A DNA stretch of 6,533 nt, from positions 1 through 6,533 of the forward strand of contig CAZRGV010000237.1 in the NCBI GenBank assembly GCA_964599655.1. The letters are read 5' to 3'. Within the stretch, counting starts at the first letter, position 1, and each line of letters opens with the position of its first letter. This document shows, piece by piece, positions 1 through 6,024 of the stretch. Source of the DNA: CAZRGV01 sp964599655. GTDB lineage: Bacteria; Planctomycetota; Planctomycetia; Isosphaerales; Isosphaeraceae. The notes under the pieces were generated by a model. It was not told the DNA's origin. It did no database searches and saw only the letters and a program-made list of their open reading frames with translations. A program made the position numbers and the translations under genes.

Positions 1-2
1 GG

Positions 3-173
3 ACGAGCCCTGGTGGCCAAGCCACCAGTGGCACTCAGAGGCGGAGTTGGGTCGTGGAGCGGACACAATGCGGGATGAACCGATTTCGGCGGGTCCTGAT
101 CCGGAAGGAGAAGAACCCGTTGAACGACCTGGCCCTGTCGCACATTGCTTGTGCCGTGATCAGGTCTCGATTT
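3..173 (+). pseudogene. IS5-type transposase C-terminal remnant, cut by the left edge
   Basis: Read in the frame beginning at base 3, this stretch translates to a recognisable end of an IS5-superfamily DDE transposase. It contains WVVERT, then NRFRRVLIRKEKNP, then LALSHIACAVI. These match the family pattern 'WVVERT-FAWL-NRFRRLLIRWEKKPENYLAFLHLACALI', known from general familiarity with IS5-type enzymes. In that family the ERT motif commonly carries the last acidic residue of the catalytic triad. The usual FAWL after ERT is replaced by QCGM, the conserved W and Y of the RWEKKPENY stretch are missing, and no stop codon follows where the transposase should end: the frame stays open to base 446, running antisense into the neighbouring peptidase gene. 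This looks like a decayed fragment and not a working gene. I cannot see its 5' part, terminal inverted repeats or a target duplication, so an intact but divergent copy extending leftwards is not excluded. Confidence 0.62.
10..28. repeat. Short perfect hairpin inside the transposase remnant
   Basis: CTGGTGGC (10-17) and GCCACCAG (21-28) are perfect reverse complements separated by the three bases CAA. No T-run follows on either strand, so I do not call it a terminator. It lies within the degraded transposase reading frame and may be without function. Confidence 0.4.
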
Positions 174-203
174 TGCGACCTACTGAGATCGGCTCGAAGC
201 AGG

Positions 204-229
204 TCGGGCGCGCCGGGAGACGCGCCCGA
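204..229 (-). terminator. GC-rich hairpin downstream of the M13 peptidase gene
   Basis: TCGGGCGCG (204-212) and CGCGCCCGA (221-229) form a perfect 9-bp stem with an 8-base loop. On the minus strand the hairpin begins 44 bases after the peptidase stop codon, a plausible place for transcript 3'-end formation or stabilisation. No T-run follows it on the minus strand, so it is not a textbook intrinsic terminator. It could also mark the far boundary of the transposase relic. The rest of 174-273 shows no further gene or site that I can support. Confidence 0.35.
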
Positions 230-273
230 GGTGGAGGGATTCGTTGTGGCTCAGCGAGGGATTTCTTTTTTGA

Positions 274-2312
274 TTACCAGATTTTCACGCGCTGATCGGG
301 CGGAAGGTACAGCTTGTCCCCTTCCTTCAGGCCGAAGGCCTTGTGGAAGGCGGGCATGTTGCGGACGACGCCGTTGCAGCGGAACTCGCCGGGGGAGTGG
401 GGATCGGTGGCGAGTCGCCGGGTCAGCTCCTGGTCGCGGAACTTGATTCGCCAGACCTGGGCCCAGCCGATGAAGAATCGCTGGTCGCCGGTCAGGCCGT
501 CGATCACGGGGGCTTCTCNNNNNNNNNNNAGATCTGGTAGGCCTTATGGGCGATGGTCAGGCCGCCGAGGTCGCCGATGTTCTCGCCGATGGTGAGGGCG
601 CCGTTGACGTGCTGGCCGGGCAGTTGCTCGGGCTCGAAGCTGTTGTACTGGTCGATCAGTTTGCGGGTGCGGGCCTCGAACTCCTTGCGGTCGGAGGCGG
701 TCCACCAGTCCTTCATGTTGCCGTCGCCGTCGTATTTCGAGCCCTGGTCGTCGAAACCGTGGCCGATCTCGTGACCGATGACCGCGCCAATGGCGCCGTA
801 GTTCACGGCGTCGTCGGCGTCGAGGTCGAAGAACGGCGGCTGCAAGATCGCGGCGGGGAAGACGATTTCGTTGAAGCCGGGGTTGTAGTAGGCGTTGACG
901 GTTTGCGGCGTCATCATCCACTCGCCGCGGTCGACGGGCTTGCCGAGCTTGGCGAGCTGCCGATCGCTTTCGAACGCGGAGGCGCGTCGGACGTTGCCCA
1001 CGAGATCGTTCCGGTCGATCCGCAGGCTGGAGTAGTCGCGCCAGGTGTCGGGGTAGCCGATCTTGGGGGTGAACTTGGCGAGCTTGTCGAGGGCCTTTTT
1101 CTTGGTCTCGGGGCTCATCCATTCGAGTGCCTGGATCTCTTGACGATAGGCTTCGATCAGGTTGTCGACCAGCACTTTCATCCGGGCCTTGGCCTCGGGC
1201 GGGAAGTGCTCGGCGACGTAGAGTTTGCCGAGGGCCTCGCCGAGCGCGCCTTGGACGATCGCCACGCCTCGCTTCCATCGAGGGCGGTTGACCTCGGCTC
1301 CGGTCAGGGTCTTGCCGTGGAACTGGAAATGCTCGTCGACGAACGGCGCGCTCAACAGCGGTGCGTGGTCGCTGAGGATCTTCCACGAGAGCCAGGTTTT
1401 CCAGGTGTCGAGCGGCACGTCGGCCAGCACCCTGGCCATGGCGTCGAAGTAGTCGGGCTGGCGAACGATGACCGAATCGACATTCTTTGCCCCGAGGGCC
1501 TCGAAGAAGGCCGGCCAGTCGAAGCCGGGGGTCAGGCGGGCCAGCTCGTCGCGGGTTTTCTTGTTGTAGGTGAGCGTGTCGTCGCGGCTCTTGACGCGGT
1601 CCCAGTGGTGCTTCGCCAGCCGGGTTTCGAGCGCCATGATCGATTCGGCCGAGGCGTTCGGCTCCGGCAAGCCGGCCAGCTCGAACATCCGGGCGATGTG
1701 AGCCACGTAGGCCTTGCGGATCGGCTCGAACCTTGGCTCTCGGTAGTACGACTCATCGGGCAGTCCAAGGCCGCCCTGAGTGAGATTGATAATATATTCG
1801 TCGGATTTTTTATCATCGGTGTTCACAAAGAGCCGGAACAATCCGGAGGTGCCGACCCGCTCGAACTCGGCCAGCAAGGGGACGATCGCGGCCCTGTCTT
1901 CGAGGGCGTTGACCTTCGCCAGCTCGTCCTTGATCGGATCGAGGCCGAGCTTCTCAACCTGTGGTTCGTCCATGAAGCTGGCGAAGAGGTCGCCGATTTT
2001 GCGGGCTTCGGAACCTTCGGGGGCGTCGGTGGCGGCGGTTTTCTCGATGAGGGTGCGGATGTCGGCCTCGGCCTTGTCGAACAGCTCGTCGAACGCGCCG
2101 AAGCGGGCCCGCTCGGCCGGGATTTCGGCCTGTTTCAGCCAGGCGCCGTTGACGTGGCGAAACAGGTCGTCCTGGGGTCGGACCTGGGCATCGAAGTTGT
2201 CCCGGGTGACGCCCGATTTCGGCTCGGCCGGGGCGTTCGGTCCAGCCCCCCGGAGGCTCACGGTCGCGGCGAGCAAGGTCACGCCTGCCGCCGTCCATGC
2301 GATCGCTCTCAT
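274..2312 (-). CDS. Secreted M13-family (neprilysin/PepO-like) zinc endopeptidase, interrupted by an assembly gap
   Basis: This is a zinc metallo-endopeptidase of family M13, which cleaves peptides outside the cytoplasm. The N-terminus has a signal-peptide-like segment (hydrophobic core about residues 4-20, GVTLLAATVSL). The M13 N-terminal domain starts near residue 40 with the family phrase QDDLFRHVNGAWL (47-59). The catalytic domain shows the substrate-binding NAYYNP (473-478), the zinc motif HEIGH (514-518), and GENIGDLGG (576-584), whose E577 is the third zinc ligand. After the gap the other frame continues APVIDGLTGDQRFF and HSPGEFR; in neprilysin the His and Arg of HSPGNFR (His711, Arg717) bind substrate. 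The protein ends in the typical KIW. The joined length is about 680 residues, normal for the family. The start at 2312 has an upstream AGGGAGA (2324-2330) about 11 bases away. The frame change at 519-529 is best explained by the gap length, not by mutation. Confidence 0.93.
519..529. other. Assembly gap of 11 Ns inside the peptidase gene
   Basis: Eleven Ns fall between the codons for TIAHKAYQI and those for EAPVIDG on the minus strand. Read straight through, the upstream frame gives EKPP and then a stop. The family-like continuation (E-A-P-V-I-D-G) lies in another frame. For the two halves to be in one frame, the missing sequence must be a multiple of three bases long. Twelve bases would restore five residues, which suits the usual S-L-x-G-x spacing at this point in M13 proteins. 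Confidence 0.95.
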
Positions 2313-2482
2313 GATAGGATGTGTCTCCCTGTTGGATCATTCCTCGTTCCGGCCCACGCCGATCTGGCTCAACACCGCGAGCCGCGCTGGGCGGATCAGT
2401 TCGAGATCCATTCCACCCGATCGTCCTCGCCGCCGCCAGACGAGATTCGTGGGAGACCGTGTTCCGGGCAGCATGGCGCGCC

Positions 2483-2511
2483 TTGTCGAGCGGGGGCGAT
2501 CGCCGTAGTCT
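2483..2511 (+). promoter_or_regulatory. Weak candidate sigma-70-type promoter for the permease, with palindromic spacer
   Basis: TTGTCG (2483-2488) and TAGTCT (2506-2511) are spaced by exactly 17 bases and resemble -35 and -10 boxes at 4 of 6 and 3 of 6 positions. The spacer contains the perfect 10-bp palindrome GGCGATCGCC (2495-2504), which could be an operator. Transcription would begin near 2518, leaving a leader of about 100 bases. Both boxes are poor matches and this GC-rich background produces such pairs by chance. Confidence 0.2.
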
Positions 2512-2589
2512 ACCGGAATGCGAGAGGCGCGGGGTTCCGAGGGCATCGTGGCGCATCCCAGCGTTTCAGAATGTCTCGAGATCGTTTCG

Positions 2590-2619
2590 GCATCCGGGAA
2601 CGGGAATCGTTGAGGATGC
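2590..2619 (+). promoter_or_regulatory. Small hairpin overlapping the permease ribosome binding site
   Basis: GCATCC (2590-2595) is the reverse complement of GGATGC (2614-2619), with an 18-base loop. The second arm includes the last two bases of the GAGG Shine-Dalgarno sequence (2612-2615) and ends two bases before the ATG at 2621. Folding would partly hide the ribosome binding site. The stem has only 6 bp, so regulation is speculative. Confidence 0.22.
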
Positions 2620-2620
2620 G

Positions 2621-3379
2621 ATGTTTGCCGACGTGATGACAACAACGAACGTTCTTGTTCTGGCGGTGCTCTTCGTCGCGACCTTCATCCGTTCCACGTT
2701 TGGGTTTGGCGAGGCGCTGGTGGCGGTCCCCTTGCTCGCGTTGGTGATTCCGATTGAGGTGGCGGTGCCGCTGGCGGTTGTGGTGTCGGTGATTGTGGCG
2801 CTGCTCATCATCGCGCGGGACTGGCGGCACATCCAGTTTCGAAGCGCCAGCCTTCTGGTCGTCTCCACGTTTTTCGGGATCCCGATCGGGCTCTGGGTGC
2901 TGACGGCGGTGGCCGAACCGGTCATCAAGGCGATGCTTGGGGTCATCATCATTGTGTTCACCGCGACGTGTCGGAGCCGGGCGGCGCGGAGCATGCTGCG
3001 CGACGATCGCCTGGCCTGGCTCTTTGGTTTCGGGGCGGGCGTGTTGGGGGGCGCGTATGGCATGAACGGGCCGCCGCTGGTGATTTATGGCGCGCTTCGT
3101 CGCTGGTCTCCCGAGCATTTTCGGGCGACCTTGCAAGGCGACTTTCTGCCGGCCAGCCTGGTCGGACTGGGGGGCTACTGGCTGGCCGGGCTCTGGGTTC
3201 CGGCCGTGACGCGCTACTGCCTGGCGTCGTTGCCGGTGGTCGTCGCGGCCACGTTGCTTGGTCGTGCGGCGAACCGGCGGTTGGACGGTCGCGCGTTCCT
3301 GCTTTTGATTCACATGGGTTTGATCGTGATTGGCATCCTGTTGCTGGTTCAGTCGGTGTGGGGTTCGGCTCGATCGTGA
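2621..3379 (+). CDS. TauE/SafE-family membrane permease (sulfite exporter-like)
   Basis: This encodes a very hydrophobic inner-membrane protein of 252 residues, the usual size of the TauE/SafE family of anion exporters and permeases. Family members have been linked to sulfite, sulfoacetate or other organic anions; the substrate here cannot be read from the sequence. The two family half-repeats are visible. The first begins RSTFGFGEALVAVPLLAL (24-41). The second, GFGAGVLGGAYGMNGPP (136-152) followed by LVIYG, matches the signature G-x-x-x-G-x-x-G-G-x-x-G-x-x-G-P-P. Membrane segments are apparent at about 8-22, 32-64, 76-97, 101-115, 132-148, 177-195, 201-216 and 226-246. The ATG at 2621 is chosen because GAGG (2612-2615) lies 5 bases upstream and the protein then begins just before the first membrane span. 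A second in-frame ATG at 2636 has no good ribosome binding site. The frame is open further upstream, but that part is arginine- and proline-rich and unlike the family. Confidence 0.88.
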   Translation: MFADVMTTTNVLVLAVLFVATFIRSTFGFGEALVAVPLLALVIPIEVAVPLAVVVSVIVALLIIARDWRHIQFRSASLLVVSTFFGIPIGLWVLTAVAEPVIKAMLGVIIIVFTATCRSRAARSMLRDDRLAWLFGFGAGVLGGAYGMNGPPLVIYGALRRWSPEHFRATLQGDFLPASLVGLGGYWLAGLWVPAVTRYCLASLPVVVAATLLGRAANRRLDGRAFLLLIHMGLIVIGILLLVQSVWGSARS

Positions 3380-3388
3380 AGGGACGAG

Positions 3389-3482
3389 GGGCCGAGCGGC
3401 CCGGTGATCGGGCGTCTGGATTCTCTGGTATCATCAAGGAACCCCTCGGCCCAACGAACGTTCGGCGCGCAACGATTGGGCC
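3389..3482 (+). promoter_or_regulatory. Structured spacer with overlapping, mutually exclusive base-pairing segments
   Basis: In the spacer between the permease and the hydrolase, GGGCCGAG (3389-3396) is perfectly complementary to CTCGGCCC (3445-3452). GGCCCAA (3448-3454) is perfectly complementary to TTGGGCC (3476-3482). The two pairings share bases 3448-3452, so they cannot form together. GGGCC (3389-3393) can also pair locally with GGCCC (3398-3402). The loop of the downstream hairpin contains the palindrome CGAACGTTCG (3455-3464). There is no T-run after any stem. This could be an attenuator-like leader, a processing site or an operator, or a chance product of GC-rich sequence. Confidence 0.3.
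3426..3434 (+). promoter_or_regulatory. Candidate extended -10 promoter element for the hydrolase gene
   Basis: TGG followed by TATCAT (3429-3434) reads as an extended -10 box with 5 of 6 matches to TATAAT. No recognisable -35 box lies 16-18 bases upstream. Transcription would begin near 3441, giving a leader of about 85 bases that includes only the downstream hairpin (3448-3482). If used, it would give the hydrolase its own promoter, separate from the permease. Confidence 0.3.
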
Positions 3483-3525
3483 AGAACGGTCGCGCCCGAG
3501 ACCGGCAACCTGGAAGGAGCTGACG

Positions 3526-4122
3526 ATGATGGACCTGGAATCACGATGGGTGGAGGTGGAGGGCGGGCGGGTTCACTACCTGATCGACGGCGTTGAGAAA
3601 GGCCGCCCCGTGGTTTTGCTGCACGGAGCCAGCTTCAGCTCGGAGACCTGGAAGACGCTCAAGACGATCGAGACTCTGGCCGGCGCGGGGTATCGGGTTT
3701 ACGCCGTGGATTTGCCGGGATTCGGCAAGTCGTGGCCGAGCCTGGGAACGCCTCGGACCTGGCTTCGGGTTTTCCTTGACCTGGTGAAGCTGGACAAGGT
3801 GGTGATCGTCTCGCCGTCGATGAGCGGGCTATACTCACTGCCGTTTGTGACCGGGGAACCGAATCGGCTGGCCGGGTACGTGGCGGTTGCACCGGTGGGG
3901 ATTCCGACCTATGAGGCCGAGCTTCGACACGTCACCGCGCCCGTGCTGGCGATCTGGGGCGAGAACGACAAGACGATTCCGCCGGAGCAGGCCGACCGGC
4001 TGGTCCGCGCGGTTCGGTCGGGTCGGAAGGTGATCATCCCCGGCGGCAGCCACGCCTTTTACGTGAACGATCCCGCGCCCTTTCATGCGGAATTGCTCAA
4101 GTTCTTGAAAGACTTGCCGTGA
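3526..4122 (+). CDS. ABHD14-like alpha/beta hydrolase
   Basis: This is a compact cytoplasmic alpha/beta-fold hydrolase of 198 residues with no signal peptide and no cap domain. It aligns by eye with animal ABHD14A/B and not with ordinary bacterial esterases. The oxyanion segment LLHGASFSSETW (31-42) matches LLHGIRFSSETW of ABHD14B. AVDLPGFGKS (60-69) matches AIDLPGLGHS. The nucleophile region VSPSMSGLYSLPF (95-107) matches ISPSLSGMYSLPF. The triad is inferred as Ser98, Asp148 (WGEND) and His176 (GGSHAFY). Human ABHD14B has been reported to have esterase and lysine-deacetylase activity, passing acetyl to coenzyme A; whether this protein does so is unknown. The start at 3526 has a strong AAGGAG (3514-3519) 6 bases upstream; the adjacent ATG at 3529 would also serve. 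The frame is open far upstream, but only as an overlap of the permease gene. The gene converges with the pnt operon. Confidence 0.9.
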   Translation: MMDLESRWVEVEGGRVHYLIDGVEKGRPVVLLHGASFSSETWKTLKTIETLAGAGYRVYAVDLPGFGKSWPSLGTPRTWLRVFLDLVKLDKVVIVSPSMSGLYSLPFVTGEPNRLAGYVAVAPVGIPTYEAELRHVTAPVLAIWGENDKTIPPEQADRLVRAVRSGRKVIIPGGSHAFYVNDPAPFHAELLKFLKDLP

Positions 4123-4197
4123 GGCGGTCTTGGGCCGGCGGGGATGGGGGGCGTTTCGGATCGTGGCGAAGGGGGGGAAACGGTGACGATCGCTGTG

Positions 4198-4242
4198 GAG
4201 GCGAGGCACGAATCCGTCGTTGCGGGAGAACGCGCTCGCCTC
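4198..4242. terminator. Inverted repeat in the convergent intergenic region
   Basis: GAGGCGAG (4198-4205) and CTCGCCTC (4235-4242) are perfect 8-base reverse complements separated by 29 bases, lying between the convergent hydrolase and pntB genes. The position suits a shared two-way transcription end, but the loop is long and no T-run adjoins the stem on either strand; the nearest, at 4273-4278, is some 30 bases beyond it on the plus side. Nothing else in 4123-4289 is convincing. An open frame on the plus strand runs across it into the pntB 3' end but has no supporting motif. Confidence 0.22.
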
Positions 4243-4289
4243 TGGGTCGATGGCGATGACCTCGGCCGCGGAGTTTTTCCCGTGGCGAC

Positions 4290-5678
4290 CTACGAGGCCG
4301 ACGGACCGGCCAGCTCGTGGACGATGGAGCTGACGAACGAGCGGGCGTCGCCGAAGAGCATGAGGGTCTTGTCGAGGTAGTACAACGGGTTGTCGATCCC
4401 TGCGAAGCCGGGGCTCATGCCTCGCTTGATGACCATGACGGTTCGGGCCTTGTCGACTTCGAGGATCGGCATACCGTAGATCGGGCTTTTGGGGTCGTCG
4501 CGGGCCGAGGGGTTGGTGACGTCGTTGGCGCCGATGATGAGGGCGACGTCGGTTTCGGGGAGCCTGTCGTTGATTTCCTCCATGTCGAGGAGCTTATCGT
4601 AGGGGATGTCGGCCTCGGCCAGAAGGACGTTCATATGGCCCGGCATACGTCCGGCGACCGGGTGGATGCCGAACGTGACGTCGATTCCTCGGCGGTTCAG
4701 GGCGTCGAACAGCTCGCGGACCTTGTGTTGCGCCTGGGCGACGGCCATGCCGTACCCTGGGACGATGACGACGGAGTTGGCCGAGGCGAGCAGGGCGGCG
4801 GCCTCTTCGGCGGTCGCGCTCTTGACGGGTTTGGCGGCCTCCGCGCCGGCCTCGGCGGCCTGCACCTGGCCGAAGGCGCCGAAAAGGACGTTGGTGAAGG
4901 AGCGGTTCATCGCCTTGGCCATGTTGACCGAGAGGATGAAGCCCGAGGCGCCGTCGAGCGCTCCGGCGATGATCAGGAGCTTGCTGTCGAGCACGAAGCC
5001 CATGGCGGAGGCGGAAAGCCCGGCGTAGGAGTTCAAGAGGGAGATCACCGTCGGCATGTCGGCGCCGCCGATCGGGATGATCATCAGGACACCGAAGGCC
5101 AGCGGAATGGCGATGATCGCCGGAAAGAGCCAGGACTTTCCGGGATCCAGCACGAGCAGGACTCCGAGGAGAATCGCCAGCGCCAGCAGCGAGAGGTTGA
5201 CGATGTTCTGCCCCTTGTAGGTGATCGGCCGTTGCGGGAGGAGTTCCTGGAGCTTGCCGGCGGCCATGAGGCTGCCCGTGAACGTGAGGGAGCCGAGGAT
5301 CACCTCGAGGGCGAGGACGGCCATCATGAAGCGCGGGACGTTCGGGGTCAGGAGGTAAAACTCCGCCGTGCCCACGAGCGTGACGCAGAGCGCGCCGAAG
5401 GCGTGGCTCAGGGCCGTTCGCTGGGGGACGGCCGTCATGTGAACAAGGCCGAGCGGCACGCCGAGGATCGACCCGAGCACCAGGCCGATCGCGATCCAGC
5501 GGTATTCGACGATTTCGTGATGCAGGAGCGTCCCGACGACGGCCAGGACCATGCCGATCTCACCGGCGCGGACGCCTCGCTGCGCCGTTTTGGGCGAGCT
5601 CATCCAGATCAGGGCAAGAATGAACAGGGCCGTTGCCGCGAGGTAGGCGACCTCGATGGCGTATTCGGCGGCACTCAT
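4290..5678 (-). CDS. pntB: NAD(P) transhydrogenase subunit beta
   Basis: This is the beta subunit of the proton-translocating NAD(P) transhydrogenase, an inner-membrane enzyme that reduces NADP+ with NADH using the proton gradient. It has 462 residues, the same length as E. coli PntB. Residues 1-265 form the membrane domain (dII). His92 (LSHAFGALCVTLVG) aligns by eye with the proton-path His91 of E. coli, and GGADMPTVISLLNSYAG (204-220) contains the conserved Asp207 and Asn216. AKAMNRSFTNVLFGAFG (254-270) closes this domain. An alanine-rich linker (about 272-300) leads to the NADP(H)-binding domain (dIII), with VPGYGMAVAQAQ (306-317), GIHPVAGRMPGHMNVLLAEA (337-356), IGANDVTNPSARDDPKSPIYGMP (382-404) and IKRGMSPGFAG (417-427). 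The position usually written GALVGSSG reads GALDGASG (239-246), placing an Asp in a membrane helix. The ATG overlaps the pntAB stop as ATGA, indicating translational coupling. Confidence 0.97.
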   Translation of the reverse strand: MSAAEYAIEVAYLAATALFILALIWMSSPKTAQRGVRAGEIGMVLAVVGTLLHHEIVEYRWIAIGLVLGSILGVPLGLVHMTAVPQRTALSHAFGALCVTLVGTAEFYLLTPNVPRFMMAVLALEVILGSLTFTGSLMAAGKLQELLPQRPITYKGQNIVNLSLLALAILLGVLLVLDPGKSWLFPAIIAIPLAFGVLMIIPIGGADMPTVISLLNSYAGLSASAMGFVLDSKLLIIAGALDGASGFILSVNMAKAMNRSFTNVLFGAFGQVQAAEAGAEAAKPVKSATAEEAAALLASANSVVIVPGYGMAVAQAQHKVRELFDALNRRGIDVTFGIHPVAGRMPGHMNVLLAEADIPYDKLLDMEEINDRLPETDVALIIGANDVTNPSARDDPKSPIYGMPILEVDKARTVMVIKRGMSPGFAGIDNPLYYLDKTLMLFGDARSFVSSIVHELAGPSAS

Positions 5679-5980
5679 GGCCGGGCCGGCCGCTTCGGGC
5701 CGCTCGTCTTGAACATCTTGAGCATCCGGTCGGTGATCAGGAACCCGCCAACCAGGTTGCTCGTCGCGGCGACGATCGCGATCACGCCGAGAGCCGTCGC
5801 CAGCGGGCCGCGGCGCGAGCCGGCGAGCACGATCGCGCCGACCACGGCGATCGCGTCCAGCGCGTTGGTCAACGACATCAAGGGGGTGTGGAGCAAGGGG
5901 GAAACCCGCTTGATCACTTCAAAACCGATGAATCCTGCTAACATGAAAACGTAGAGACTGGTTATCAGGTCAAGCTTCAT
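5675..5980 (-). CDS. pntAB: NAD(P) transhydrogenase subunit alpha, membrane part (alpha-2)
   Basis: This encodes a 101-residue membrane protein that supplies the alpha-side helices of the transhydrogenase proton channel. In E. coli the same segment is the C-terminus of PntA; in Rhodospirillum rubrum and many other bacteria it is a separate gene, as here. Three hydrophobic segments are visible at about 6-24, 41-54 and 59-80. The family motif LLHTPLMSLTNAL (29-41) and the closing NLVGGFLITDRMLKMFK (75-91) are clear. I choose the ATG at 5980, giving MKLDLITSLYVFML, because family members begin directly with this first helix and a G-rich GGGGGGA lies about 10 bases upstream. A TTG at 6028 would add 16 residues (MSPPSGTHRHPGGFRE) unlike the family, although it would overlap the pntAA stop as TTGA. 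The stop codon overlaps the pntB start. Confidence 0.93.
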   Translation of the reverse strand: MKLDLITSLYVFMLAGFIGFEVIKRVSPLLHTPLMSLTNALDAIAVVGAIVLAGSRRGPLATALGVIAIVAATSNLVGGFLITDRMLKMFKTSGPKRPARP

Positions 5981-6024
5981 CTCGCGAAATCCCCCCGGAT
6001 GGCGGTGAGTGCCGCTTGGCGGAC

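Larger units (their letters stand above)
2313..2620. other. Divergent intergenic region between peptidase and permease genes
   Basis: This 308-base stretch separates two divergently transcribed genes and should hold both promoters. I find no convincing gene in it: open frames on both strands give arginine- and proline-rich translations without recognisable motifs, typical of non-coding GC-rich DNA. It contains the ribosome binding site of the peptidase (minus strand, 2324-2330), a weak candidate promoter for the permease (2483-2511) with a 10-bp palindrome in its spacer, and a small hairpin next to the permease start (2590-2619). I see no clear promoter for the peptidase. Confidence 0.6.

Noticed and set aside
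174..273. Possible tRNA or small RNA in the left intergenic stretch
   Set aside because: A TTCGA-like triplet context (GGCTCGAAGC) is present, but no acceptor, D and anticodon arms can be assembled around it.
47..295. Plus-strand open frame in a second frame over the transposase relic
   Set aside because: Only the other frame (codons starting at base 3) carries transposase motifs; this one shows none and runs antisense into the peptidase end.
2321..2620. Upstream extension of the permease reading frame through the intergenic region
   Set aside because: The added 100 residues are arginine- and proline-rich with no membrane character, and GAGG at 2612-2615 supports the ATG at 2621.
546..2636. 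Open reading frame of nearly 700 codons on the plus strand, antisense to the peptidase gene
   Set aside because: It is a mirror of the GC-rich codon pattern on the opposite strand; the translation is valine-, glycine- and aspartate-rich with no family motif, while the minus strand encodes unmistakable M13 sequence.
2337..2645. Minus-strand open frame of about 100 codons in the divergent intergenic region
   Set aside because: No convincing ribosome binding site or family resemblance; it would cover both the peptidase leader and the permease start.
2968..3525. Upstream extension of the hydrolase reading frame into the permease gene
   Set aside because: The extension has no hydrolase-like sequence and overlaps the permease in another frame; the strong ribosome binding site at 3514-3519 fixes the start at 3526.
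4144..4380. Small plus-strand open frame after the hydrolase (with a possible GTG start near 4183)
   Set aside because: It runs about 90 bases into the 3' end of pntB on the opposite strand, and its translation shows no recognisable motif; a G-rich stretch before the GTG is not enough.
4317..5954. Long plus-strand open frame opposite pntB and pntAB
   Set aside because: The translation is a low-complexity mixture of D, G, E, R and V residues typical of antisense frames in GC-rich genes; the minus strand carries the pnt genes.
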